Source: Pleurodeles waltl (Eukaryota > Chordata > Amphibia > Caudata > Salamandridae). From it: a stretch of DNA of 64,000 nucleotides. The position numbers and the translations under genes were made by a program. Of the stretch, positions 21,766 to 31,052 are shown in pieces. A model generated the notes under the pieces. The model was not told the DNA's origin. It ran no database searches and worked only from the letters and a program-made list of their open reading frames with translations. The stretch covers positions 1,353,094,323 to 1,353,158,322 of the forward strand of contig NC_090444.1 in the NCBI RefSeq assembly GCF_031143425.1, given 5' to 3'. Position 1 is the first letter of the stretch, and every line of letters starts with the position of its first letter.

Positions 21766-23995
21766 ATTTGGAAATGGCCTTTCTGCAGGGTCACCACAAA
21801 CTTTTTGCTTACTTTCTTCTCTTTTTTTGACCTCATTTTTGCTGGCTTTAGAACTCTGCACACTTTATCACTGCTAATCAGTCCTGCTCTATCCTTAAAA
21901 CATGGTGACATTGGCTCATACCAAATTGACTTATTTACGTTACTTGTAAGTCCCTAGTCAAGTGTACTACATGTTCCAGGGCCTGTAAATTAAATGCTAC
22001 TAGTGGGCTGCAGCACTGGTTGTGCCACCCACATAAGTAGCTCCTTAACCATGTCTCAGGCCTGCCTCTGCAGTTCCTGTGTGTGCAGTTTCACTGTCAA
22101 TTTGAAATTACATTTAAAAGTACTTGCCAAGCATAAAACTCCCCTTTTTCTACATATAAGTCACCCCTAAAGTAGGCCCTAGGTAGCCCATAGGGCAGGG
22201 TGCTATGTAGGTAAAAGGCAGGACATGAACATGTGTGTTCTATAAGTCCTGGTAGTGTAAAACTCCCGAATGTGTTTTTGCACTCCTGTGAGGTCTGCTC
22301 CTTTGATAGGATAGCATTGGGGCTACCCTCATTTACTGTTTGAGTGGTAGATCCTGATCTGAAAGGAGTAGCCAGCTCATATTTAGTACGGACAGAATGG
22401 TGATACAAAATCCTGCTTAATGGTGAAGTTGGATTTTATATTACTATTTTAGAAATGCTACTTTTAGAAAGTGAGCATTTCTCTATACTTAAATCCTTCT
22501 GTGCCTTACTATCCACTTCTGGCTAGGTTCAGTTGATAGCTCCCTTGTGCATTCACTTAGACAAACCCCAAACACAGGATGCTCAACCTCACTTGCATAC
22601 ATCTGCATTTTGAATGGGTCTCCTTGGGCTGGGAGGGTGGAGGGCCTGACACTTACATTTCAAAGTACAGTAGCCTGCCCTCACACAGAGGACTGCCACA
22701 CCCCCTACTGGGACCCTTGCAGACAGGATTGAACTGAAAGGGGACCTTGTGCACTTCTAAGCCACTCTTTGAAGTCTCCCCCACTTCAAAAGCATATTTG
22801 GGTATTTAAGCAGGGTCCCTGACCCTACCAACTTAGATACTTCTGAGATAGGCTCTCTACCTTACAGACACTTACTGGAGAAGAGAACCTGAACCAGAAC
22901 CTGCAACCTGCCAAGAAGAAAAACCTGGCTGCCTAAAGGATTCACCTGACTGCTTTCTGTGAAGGGCTGCTGCCTTGTTGTTGCCCTACTGCCTTGCTGC
23001 TCTCTGGCTGTGCTGGGAATCGCTCTCCAAGGGCTTGAATAGAGCTCGTCTCCTGTTCACTGAATTCTCAGGACCAAAATGACTTCATCTCTGCAAGAAG
23101 GACTCCTTGTGTGGCAAAAGTCGATGCACAGCCTGCCAGAAATGCCGCACAGCCTGCATCGCAGTGAAAAATTCACCGCACGCCAAACCAGAATGACACA
23201 GCCCGACTTCGCAATGAGAAGATCGACGTAGCGCCAGTGTAGCGACCGGAAATATAACGCACGGCCCACTGGATCGATGCACAGTCAAGCCGGAACGATA
23301 TAGCCCGACTTCCAGAGAGGAATCGACTCAGCGTCTGACATGGTGTAGAAATCTCCACGCACCGCCCACCGAATCGACGCAGTCCCTGTGACTTCGTCCG
23401 GTCAGTGCCGGAAATCCACGTATCGTCACCAGGGTGTCCGAAAACCCCGCAACCTGAAGAGAATCCAAGACCGAGCGCCGCAAATCGACGCAAAGCCTTC
23501 CCTGTGTGAAAACTAAACAACGCATCGCCCTGTGCGGCCCGAGAAATCGACGCACACCTCCCTGTTTTCCACACATCTCCTCCACTGCAGTTCTTTACAG
23601 ATATTAAGAACTCAAACCAGGTACTTTGTGTTTGCAAGAGACATCTATTGCTTTTAAGAGACTAAGGACACTTTATATAATTTTTACAATAATATCTCAA
23701 AATATACTTATTGCATTTTAATCGTTTTGACCTGCACCTTATCGGATAAATATTGTATATTTTTCTAAACACGGTGTGATGTATTTTTGTGGTGTTCTAC
23801 TGTGTTATTGCATGATTTATTGCACAAATACTTTACACATTGCCTTCTAAGTTAATCCTAACTGCTCAGTGCCAAGCTACCAGAAGGTGGGCACAGGAGA
23901 ATTTGGATTATGTGTGACTTACCCTGTCTAGAGTGAGGGTCCTTGCTTGGACAAGGGGGTAACCTGACTGCCAATCAAAGACCCCATTTCTAACA
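21766..23995 (+). repeat. Long LTR, right copy (about 2.23 kb)
   Basis: Aligns with 18053-20291. It starts ATTTGGAAATGGCC (terminal TG mutated) and ends CCCCATTTCTAACA. The CGACGCA-rich stretch recurs at about 23120-23560. Beyond its end, 83 bp (23996-24078) still match the 83 bp that follow the left LTR (20292-20374), which an ordinary LTR pair would not do. Confidence 0.75.
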
Positions 23996-24146
23996 ATGTA
24001 CATCTGTACTACCTTTACTATCTGCCTTCTATCTGTGCTATATGGCTATGAAGGCACTCCTACCATAAGCTTTCCTTACTGATTCATATCTCTGTCCAAA
24101 TCAGAGTCCTGACTAATTCTGTATAATTGCCAAGTGAACCTATACT

Positions 24147-24275
24147 AGTTTGTGGCTGCAAGTTGGGGGTGTCCAAGTATGCCTTGGGAGGCCTATTCCT
24201 CGAACTGAGCGAGCATCTCTACTGTTGAAACTAAGGCAGACATGCTGGTGAAGAAATCATAAGGTCTCTAAAGTA
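24147..24275 (+). repeat. Repeat family E, copy 2
   Basis: Matches 17699-17835 (shared GCAAGTTGGGGGTGTCC and AGGCAGACATGCTGG). It lies on the other side of the long-LTR element in the same orientation. The class is unknown. Confidence 0.5.
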
Positions 24276-24420
24276 ACAAGTCAAACAAATATCTCGTGGG
24301 ACTCATTCACCAACACTTCTACCTTTGCTTTGAAAGTGAAGCTACACATTTAGTTTGCACACTTTCAAACAAGTAGAATGTTGGTGAATATGTCCGACAG
24401 GACATTTGTTTGACTTATTA
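24274..24420. repeat. Short hairpin element (about 147 bp)
   Basis: The left arm TAACAAGTCAAACAAAT pairs with the right end ATTTGTTTGACTTATTA. The inner arms ATTCACCAACA / TGTTGGTGAAT and CTTTGAAAGTG / CACTTTCAAA extend the inverted repeat to roughly 55 bp per side, with a loop near TACACATTTAGTTTG. Probably a miniature inverted-repeat element; no clear target duplication beyond a possible TA. Confidence 0.6.
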
Positions 24421-24710
24421 CACCTACTCTGGTTCTCCTTGGCAATCATGGTGCTCCTTGTGTAGCATATATAAGTTTGCTAACAAGCTCTTCAAAGTTC
24501 AGTTATGCCTTTAACATTTTGCCACACAGGGTACTTTGTGACAATGTGGCATATGTTCTGTCCACTAGTATGTGCAGAAAGGGGACTATAATTTGCGTTA
24601 ATTGAACAGAACACCTACCACGTTCTGACGGTGGATATAGGTGTCAAGCAGGCCACACTGAAGTCCATGATTTCCTGAAGTAGATAAAGTAAAATGCTGT
24701 GGCTGCTTAC

Positions 24711-25320
24711 CTAACAAGGCAGTGGCCCATAGATGTTCGGTATCCATGCACAGCCACTGAAAGGATTACCAAACGGCAGCTCCACCTCAGTCGATTTCCC
24801 AGAACTTTGCTTTAGTATGATACAACCTAAAGCAAGTAGGGACACAGAGACCTGGTTGAGATGGGCACTGGGACAGTAATACAGCCTCTCCTGCCGCTTT
24901 CCATGCTTCGAGTACACTTTACAGCGACGACATGGATAATCCTTTTTGGATGTTTTAGGAATGCGATAAGTAAAGTGTTGCTCCTGCAGCCTTGCCACAT
25001 CCTCCAGAACATATGAGGTGGAGGCTGCTGCTGTGTCTGTAACAGCAGTGAGGCTTTCAATTGCAGACAACTGGAAGCCAAGGAAAGTCATGAGTCTTCC
25101 TGTGGCTGTCTGACAATAAATTCATACACCTTGTGTGTTGCAATCTGGATCAGGTGGGTAAACAGTTTCTTGTACCAAGTGCGAGTTTGACGACATGCAT
25201 TGTATGGTTGAAGAACCTGGTTGTTCTTGTCCAATCCGCCCTTGTACTTATTGTAATCAAGTGTACAGATGGGCTTCTGGACATGGCATCTGACCCCAAA
25301 ACGTGATGGGGGGAAGTGCT
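24711..25320 (-). pseudogene. piggyBac-like transposase, C-terminal part
   Basis: Minus-strand continuation of 32258-33552, separated from it by the gypsy insertion. It encodes KPICTLDYNKYKGGLDKNNQ, holding the third catalytic Asp region of the family, then YNACRQTRTWYKKLF. After a frameshift near 25088 comes the cysteine-rich C-terminal finger (RLQEQHFTYRIP, then YPCRRCKVYSKHGKRQE, then YYCPS). A second shift lies at the junction near 25310. piggyBac transposases cut and paste at TTAA. This copy is dead: several stops and shifts plus a 6.9-kb insertion. Confidence 0.82.
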
Positions 25321-26518
25321 TGTCAAAGCCCAGCTCACCTGAGTTCTTGTTCAGTTCTGATGGAGGTTGAAGACAATCCGACCCCACCCTGAAACTGCTT
25401 GTTCCAGCACACTAGTTTTTAAAACAGTGCACTAAGAACAGAAGCTCAAGGGAAGGGGGGAAGTGGATAAAATAAAAAAAAAGAGACAACACCGTTCTTG
25501 CATTTCCACTGTTGAAGTGCTGCACAAATCTGCGGCCCTTTCTGACTTCTGTAGAAACTGGTGCCTCTTGGATCCTGGTCTCTAGTTTCCAGGTTTGGAA
25601 TGTGTTACTGCTCTGGGATGTTTTTTCTATTACTGTAAAGCTTTTTTCCCATATTTCCAGAATCTTTTATAAAACAAATACTGTACTTTTACATCAAAAT
25701 ACAGCATGTAATTTGTGCAAGTCCTTGATTTACTGTTTGCCTTGCTGTTAATGGTTTCCACTGTTCGATTCTTAAAAGTTCCATGAGAAAAAACAATGTT
25801 TGCTTCACAAAGTTCTGCAAAATATTCTTGTAACAAAGAGTTTGAATCACAATGTTCGTGGAAGGTATTTCGTTTCAAATTGTCTATTCAGGAATCCAGA
25901 AATTGTTGTCAAAGTTCTTTCAGGTAATAAAAGGTTTTGCACTTACTTGTTGCTGGCAAGAGATACTGATCAGTCTAACCTTGTCTTCTTTCTCTTTTGC
26001 AGGTTACTCATAGGAGAGAGGCTGAAGCAAGGAGGAACCGGAAACCGGAAGAAGGAAGAGCCAGAAGCTGCGCCCATTGAAGTCGATGAAAGTCTGTAAA
26101 GAGCAGGAGTGCCAGCGCCGAGGGATCTGTTCTCAGGTAAGCGGGAGGTAGACGAGCACAAGCACTGGGTGAGGCTCGGGGGATGCCTTTTATAGATAGG
26201 GCTGGGTGTGGTTTGAAGGGCTGGGTGTGGTCCTCACATGCTGCACATGTTCTTGAAAGGTGTGCAGAGTTTCAGTTATTATGCAAATGAGTTGGATTAA
26301 CACAAGGCCTAGGGAGGAGTATTTTAAAGAAGCCTTGGTAAAAGCAAGGCCCAATGTGTAAACAAAACAGCACATTAAACAACATACACAGAAGCCTGGG
26401 GGGGGGGAAGGTGAGATAACAAGAAAGGCTTTCAATAGTAAGTTTAAAAGGGAGCTATTACAGAACCCACTAGTGCAGTGAGAGGAGATATGCTCTTTGC
26501 TGTGTACAAACCCTAACA
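25321..26518 (-). repeat. 3' LTR of the gypsy element (1198 bp)
   Basis: On the minus strand it starts TGTTAGGGTTTG and ends GGGCTTTGACA. It contains the same TATA box and the same plus-strand exon-like segment as the 5' LTR. The first bases (TGTTAG) supply the last codon and stop of pol. Confidence 0.93.
26003..26136 (+). other. Exon-like segment antisense inside the LTR
   Basis: On the plus strand, a strong acceptor (CTAAC branch-like motif, then a T/C-rich tract, then TTTTGCAG) and a donor (TCTCAG/GTAAGC) enclose 134 nt of purine-rich sequence. The identical arrangement is at 31735-31868 in the other LTR. It is antisense to the retroelement. Whether it is ever spliced is unknown. Confidence 0.4.
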
Positions 26519-29500
26519 GTTGCCCCCCCTCAAAGGCCCTCCTACAGGACGGGGTTTTCCAGGATTTTTTAAATAAAACCCTCTAATCAGCTGTGGGGCA
26601 TGTACATATGATGCTGGTTCCCATGAATTCTCAGATTCATCATATCCTTTCCATTCTACTAAATAAAACAGACGTCCACTAATTCTTTTTGAGTCTTTTA
26701 TGCTTTTCACTTCATATTCCAGATTTCCCTTAATTGGTATGGGTGGAGGTGGTGGTTCAGGTCGGGTTTTTGAGTTGTACGGCTTAAGCAAGGACACATG
26801 GAATGTAGTATGTACTGGATATTCTTTTGGTAAATCTAATTTTACTGTTACCGGGTTTACTATGGCAGTTATACTAAAGGGTCCAATGAAACGTGGTTGC
26901 AGCTTTCGGGATCCCTCTATGTTTAGGTTCTTTGTGGAGAGCCATACCTTGTCACCAATTTTATACATTGGGGCCTCAGACCTGTGTTTGTCTGCTTGTC
27001 TTTTCATGCTTTCCTTGTACTTTAATAAATGTTTCCTGGCTTTGTCTTGTATGTCACCTAACCTCGTTAGTCTATCCGTTACTGTAGGCAACAGGGAATC
27101 TTCTAACAAAATGGGTATAGCTCTTGGATGATACCCCTGCAAGAAATAGAATGGTGAGCAAAGTAGAGCTGAATGCTCAGTATTATTATAAACAAACTCT
27201 GCTACAGGGAGAGCTTCCAACCATTCACTAGAATAATCAGCCAATAAACAACGTAGCGTTTGAAGTAAGGTTTGGTTCAGTCGTTCAGTCTGTCCATCTG
27301 TCTCTGGGTGGAAAGCAGTGGATAAGGCCACATCTATCTTCAGTTTTTCACATAATTTTTTCCAAAATCTGGAGTTGAACTGGCTCCCTCGGTCTGACAC
27401 CACTTTGCTTGGCAAACCATGTAAACGCACAATTTCCCTTATAAAAATATCGGCAAATTCTGCCGCCGTGGGTAATTTCCGTAATGGTACAAAATGTGCC
27501 ATTTTAGATAAAAAATCCACTATAACCAACACTGTTGTGAAGGATTTTACAGGTGGTAAACCTACAATAAAGTCTACGCTCACAGTGTGCCAAGGTTGTT
27601 TGGGTGTTGGCATTGGTATTAACAAGCCGTCAGGAGCTTTATGAGAAGATTTATGTCTTGCACAAATTGGACAGGTAGTGACAAATTGCTTAATGTCCTT
27701 TCTTATAGTGTCCCACCAAAAGTGTTTTTGCACATTTTCCAGGGTTTTTCCCCAACTAGGATGACCTGCCAACGGTGAGGCGTGATGCCAAATTGTCACC
27801 TGTGTTTGTAATTCAGAGGTGGGCACTAACAGCATGTTGTCGTGATACAATAAACCTCGTTGTATTGTGTTATGGGAATCCTTTAACCAATCCTGAGGTG
27901 CTATTTGCATGTGTGCATTATATAGATCTGTGATGAAATCCTTCTGTTGTACTGGTGCCAACAACTTTTGGGGAGGAATAATGGGTTCTCCTATTTTATC
28001 TTGTTTCATGTCTGAGGTATGTCCGTATCTAGATAACACATCAGATTGAATTTGTTGTGCACCTGGTCTATAGGTTATAACAAAGTCAAATGTGCTAAAA
28101 AAAATTAACCAGCGCATCTGACGTGGTGTTAGTGCTTTAAGTGATCCAAAAAACTGTAGGTTCTTATGGTCAGAAAAGATTGTAACTGGGTACTTGGCTC
28201 CCATTAAATGGTGCCTCCATTCTGAAAAGGCTACTTTGATAGCTAGTAGTTCCCTTTCAGCCACAGTGTAATTTTGTTCAGCTGGCAAAAACTTTTTGGA
28301 ATAGAAGGCTATAGGATGTAACTGGCCATCTACTGCATCTCGTTGAGAGAGAACTCCTCCTAAAGCTACTTGTGAAGCATCCGCTTCAACAAAAAAGGGC
28401 AAGTCAGGATCAGGATGTTTCAGAATTGGGGCTGAAGTGAACTTTTGTTTTAGGAGTTGAAAGGCGTGTGCCGCCTCATCAGTCCAAAGAAATTGTTGCC
28501 CTTTCCGCAACAAGGTAGTTATTGGGGCCGCAATGTCTGCAAAATGTGCAATAAACCTCCTATAAAAATTGGCGAAACCCAGAAATTTCTGAATATCTTT
28601 TACAGAGGATGGTTTTGGCCAATCAGCAATAGCACTGATTTTCTTTACATCCATAGTTATTCCTTGAGGTGACAGGCAGTATCCTAAAAAGTCCACCTTG
28701 TTGACATTAAAAGTACACTTTTCTAACTTAGCAAAAAGATGATTTTCTTTTAACTTTGATAATACTGCACGAACATGTTGGGTATGTTCTTCTGAGTTCT
28801 TAGAGTAAATGAGGATGTCGTCTATGTATACTATGACACAAACGTCCAGGAATTTGTGTAGGACCTCATTTATAAAGAACTGAAAGGCCGCAGGGGCATT
28901 ACATAACCCAAAGGGCATTACTGTGTACTCAAATAAACCAAACTTTGTCTTGAAAGCTGTCTTCCACTCATCCCCCTCTTTTACTCGGACCAGGTGGTAA
29001 GCTCCCCGCAGATCTAGTTTAGTGTATACAGTAGAATGTCTTAATTGATCCAACAGCACAGGTATTAGAGGAAGAGGATATTTATTCTTTATTGTAGCCT
29101 TATTTAGTCCTCTATAATCGATACACGCGTGCAGGGATTTATCCGGCTTCGGGATAAAAAAGAGTGGAGATGACACCGGAGATGTGGAATGACGTATGAA
29201 CCCAGACTGTAGTAGGTCATCTAGGTAGGTTCTTAAGTATTTGGTTTCTTCGTCAGTCAAAGCATATACTCTGTTATTAGGTAAAGGGGCCCCTGGGATA
29301 AGATCTATACGGCAGTCATAAGACCGATGTGGGGGCAGCACACTAGCCTTTACTGGATCAAAGACGTCTTTAAAGTCAGAATATTCAGGAGGGAGACTTG
29401 ATTCATCTTGTGTAACACTAGCACAGTGTAATACTGTGCTCTGTTCTGTACCTGCTTCTTGATAGCAATTGGTTCTACAGAAAGAGGAATCCAAAGTAAC

Positions 29501-29950
29501 AGTTCTATTCACCCAATCAATTTTTGGGTTATGAGTTGTTAACCAGGGTACCCCGAGAATCAAACCAAAATTAGGAGTATCTATCAGATCAAAGCTAATC
29601 ACCTCTGTGTGCCCGTTCTGACAGACCATAACAAGTGGACTTGTTTGTTTTGTGATTAATCCAGAGGTCAATTCTGACCCATCCACTGCACATACTGCTT
29701 CTGGACAAGGCTTTAGGCACATAGGAAGTCCTAAGATTTCAGCTAACTTATTATCTACAAAATTTCCTGTCGCGCCTGAGTCCAGTAGGACAGGGAGAGA
29801 ATGCCTCACTTGGGTAGTAACAATTAAAACGACTTGAATTATGAAATGTCTAGGTATGTGCGGTACCCTGAAGGCTGCAGCATTAGAGGTTTGATTAAGA
29901 TGTTTTCTCGAACAAGTAACCTCTCCCCTTGTCAAGCTTAATCGTTTCCC
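26513..29950 (-). CDS. pol: Gypsy Pol polyprotein (PR, RT, RNase H, INT, chromodomain)
   Basis: An uninterrupted 1140-codon frame follows gag, in the -1 frame relative to it. Counting from a TTG at 29935, the protease motif LDSGATG is at about 51-57 and the reverse transcriptase has KLDLRGAYH and the YIDD box at 370-373. RNase H residues lie in EADAS (519), AERELLA (561), SDHKN (589) and SDVLSR (632). The integrase zinc finger runs H718 to C758 (CPIC), with DDE at D788 (VDFI), D848 (SDRG) and E884 (QTERLN), followed by a GPF-type module near 1010-1035. A chromodomain at about 1073-1115 (LEYEVKSIKDSK, then YLVEWKGYDESENSWEP) would target integration to modified chromatin. No AUG begins the frame; translation is expected by -1 frameshifting at GGGAAAC (29950-29944). 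The stop TAG (26515-26513) lies inside the 3' LTR. Confidence 0.95.
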   Translation of the reverse strand, partial: GKRLSLTRGEVTCSRKHLNQTSNAAAFRVPHIPRHFIIQVVLIVTTQVRHSLPVLLDSGATGNFVDNKLAEILGLPMCLKPCPEAVCAVDGSELTSGLITKQTSPLVMVCQNGHTEVISFDLIDTPNFGLILGVPWLTTHNPKIDWVNRTVTLDSSFCRTNCYQEAGTEQSTVLHCASVTQDESSLPPEYSDFKDVFDPVKASVLPPHRSYDCRIDLIPGAPLPNNRVYALTDEETKYLRTYLDDLLQSGFIRHSTSPVSSPLFFIPKPDKSLHACIDYRGLNKATIKNKYPLPLIPVLLDQLRHSTVYTKLDLRGAYHLVRVKEGDEWKTAFKTKFGLFEYTVMPFGLCNAPAAFQFFINEVLHKFLDVCVIVYIDDILIYSKNSEEHTQHVRAVLSKLKENHLFAKLEKCTFNVNKVDFLGYCLSPQGITMDVKKISAIADWPKPSSVKDIQKFLGFANFYRRFIAHFADIAAPITTLLRKGQQFLWTDEAAHAFQLLKQKFTSAPILKHPDPDLPFFVEADASQVALGGVLSQRDAVDGQLHPIAFYSKKFLPAEQNYTVAERELLAIKVAFSEWRHHLMGAKYPVTIFSDHKNLQFFGSLKALTPRQMRWLIFFSTFDFVITYRPGAQQIQSDVLSRYGHTSDMKQDKIGEPIIPPQKLLAPVQQKDFITDLYNAHMQIAPQDWLKDSHNTIQRGLLYHDNMLLVPTSELQTQVTIWHHASPLAGHPSWGKTLENVQKHFWWDTIRKDIKQFVTTCPICARHKSSHKAPDGLLIPMPTPKQPWHTVSVDFIVGLPPVKSFTTVLVIVDFLSKMAHFVPLRKLPTAAEFADIFIREIVRLHGLPSKVVSDRGSQFNSRFWKKLCEKLKIDVALSTAFHPETDGQTERLNQTLLQTLRCLLADYSSEWLEALPVAEFVYNNTEHSALLCSPFYFLQGYHPRAIPILLEDSLLPTVTDRLTRLGDIQDKARKHLLKYKESMKRQADKHRSEAPMYKIGDKVWLSTKNLNIEGSRKLQPRFIGPFSITAIVNPVTVKLDLPKEYPVHTTFHVSLLKPYNSKTRPEPPPPPIPIKGNLEYEVKSIKDSKRISGRLFYLVEWKGYDESENSWEPASYVHAPQLIRGFYLKNPGKPRPVGGPLRGGNC

Positions 29951-31014
29951 GATTCAGTTGAGGAGGTGGAGGAAACAGCACCCTTTCGTGGAGTTTTAGG
30001 CTTTACTGGACATTCTGTGGCAAAGTGACCTGCCCTGCCACAATATAAACATAATTGAAATTTTCTCCTTCTTTCTTTTTCCTCTGATGTGAGTGGACCT
30101 CTGAGTGTCCCTATTTGCATAGGCTCTGGTTCAGGGAGTTTATTATCTGTGTCTTTCTTCTTGTGTCTAATAAAAGTTAACCGTGATTCCAGTTTGTATT
30201 TATCTCCCTTTCTTTCTCCTAGTCTATGTTCTAATTTCACAACTAAATCTACAAAGTCTGAATAGTCTTTTGGCAAATCAACGATATGAGCCAGCGCGTC
30301 TTTTAACTCGTCTCTCAAACCTTTATAAAAAAGGGAGACACGCTTTTCTTCTGGCCACTGTGTCTCGGTGAGTAAACGATTAAAACTAGTGAGATAGGTC
30401 AATAAATCCTTGTTACCTTGTTTAAGATTTAAAAGCTCATTATCACTAGCCTGCATGAAAGTGTGTTTTGCAAAAAGGCTGGTCATGGTACGTTTAAATT
30501 GATTCCAATTATGGAGGATGGGATCATCTCTATCCACGAAAGGAATTGACCAATTGGCTGCTGTGCCACCCAAATAAGACAAGACGAATGCCACTTTCGT
30601 ATCATCAGTAGGGAACTGTTGTGGCTTACAAATGAAGTGTAATTGACATTGATTGATAAAAACATGGAATTTGTTACTATCTCCATGAAAACGTTCAGGT
30701 GCTGCTAAGGGCACAACATTAGGAACATTAACAGTAACCTCAACTGGGGAAGGCAAAGTTGTATGTTTTGATGGCACCCCTGTCTCTGAGGAGGTTTTAA
30801 ACAAAGGCGTAGAAGCTGTGTTCCACTGAGATCCCCTAAATTTATACCTGCTTAAATCCTGTTTTAAAGAGGTATTCTCCATCTTTAATCTCTCTATTTC
30901 CTCTTGCATATGTTGCAAGATGCCAGACACTGATTCATTAGGAGCCAAGTCCTCATTTAGGGCCCGCGCCATATCCGTGACGTCAATGCCCTCTATTTCT
31001 TCCCCGGTATTCAT
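29938..31014 (-). CDS. gag: Gypsy Gag protein
   Basis: 358 residues from ATG at 31014-31012 (MNTGEEIEGI) to TAA at 29940-29938. I chose this ATG because the open frame upstream runs back into the LTR and the predicted leader has no earlier in-frame ATG. A coiled-coil-like segment is at about residues 31-56 (ILQHMQEEIERLKMENTSLK). A capsid-type region follows with NKFHVFINQCQLHF, then WSIPFVDRDD and LTYLTSFNRLL. A single CCHC zinc knuckle (C322, C325, H330, C335; CLYCGRAGHFATEC) precedes a basic, serine-rich tail. Gag forms the particle and packages RNA. The frame is intact and overlaps pol by the frameshift site. Confidence 0.93.
   Translation of the reverse strand: MNTGEEIEGIDVTDMARALNEDLAPNESVSGILQHMQEEIERLKMENTSLKQDLSRYKFRGSQWNTASTPLFKTSSETGVPSKHTTLPSPVEVTVNVPNVVPLAAPERFHGDSNKFHVFINQCQLHFICKPQQFPTDDTKVAFVLSYLGGTAANWSIPFVDRDDPILHNWNQFKRTMTSLFAKHTFMQASDNELLNLKQGNKDLLTYLTSFNRLLTETQWPEEKRVSLFYKGLRDELKDALAHIVDLPKDYSDFVDLVVKLEHRLGERKGDKYKLESRLTFIRHKKKDTDNKLPEPEPMQIGTLRGPLTSEEKERRRKFQLCLYCGRAGHFATECPVKPKTPRKGAVSSTSSTESGND
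29944..29950 (-). promoter_or_regulatory. -1 ribosomal frameshift site GGGAAAC
   Basis: On the minus strand, gag codons TCG GGA AAC GAT TAA contain the heptamer G GGA AAC in the exact X XXY YYZ register, four nucleotides before the gag stop. Slipping one base back enters the pol frame, which is open from there. Confidence 0.8.
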
Positions 31015-31040
31015 CGTCCACCAGAACTGACATTTTTTAA

Positions 31041-31052
31041 GGCTTGTGCTTC
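31041..31052 (-). promoter_or_regulatory. Primer-binding site, self-priming type
   Basis: Directly after the 5' LTR the minus strand reads GAAGCACAAGCC, with no TGG for a tRNA 3' end. Its core AGCACAAGC is the exact complement of GCTTGTGCT at 31895-31887. That site is 3 nt inside the predicted transcript start (A at 31898), 28 nt past the TATA box. This is the layout used by self-priming Tf1/sushi elements. Confidence 0.6.

Noticed and set aside
25512..26099. Plus-strand open frames repeated at 31244-31831
   Set aside because: The repetition reflects the two identical LTRs, not conserved genes. Only the exon-like splice signals were kept as a tentative observation.
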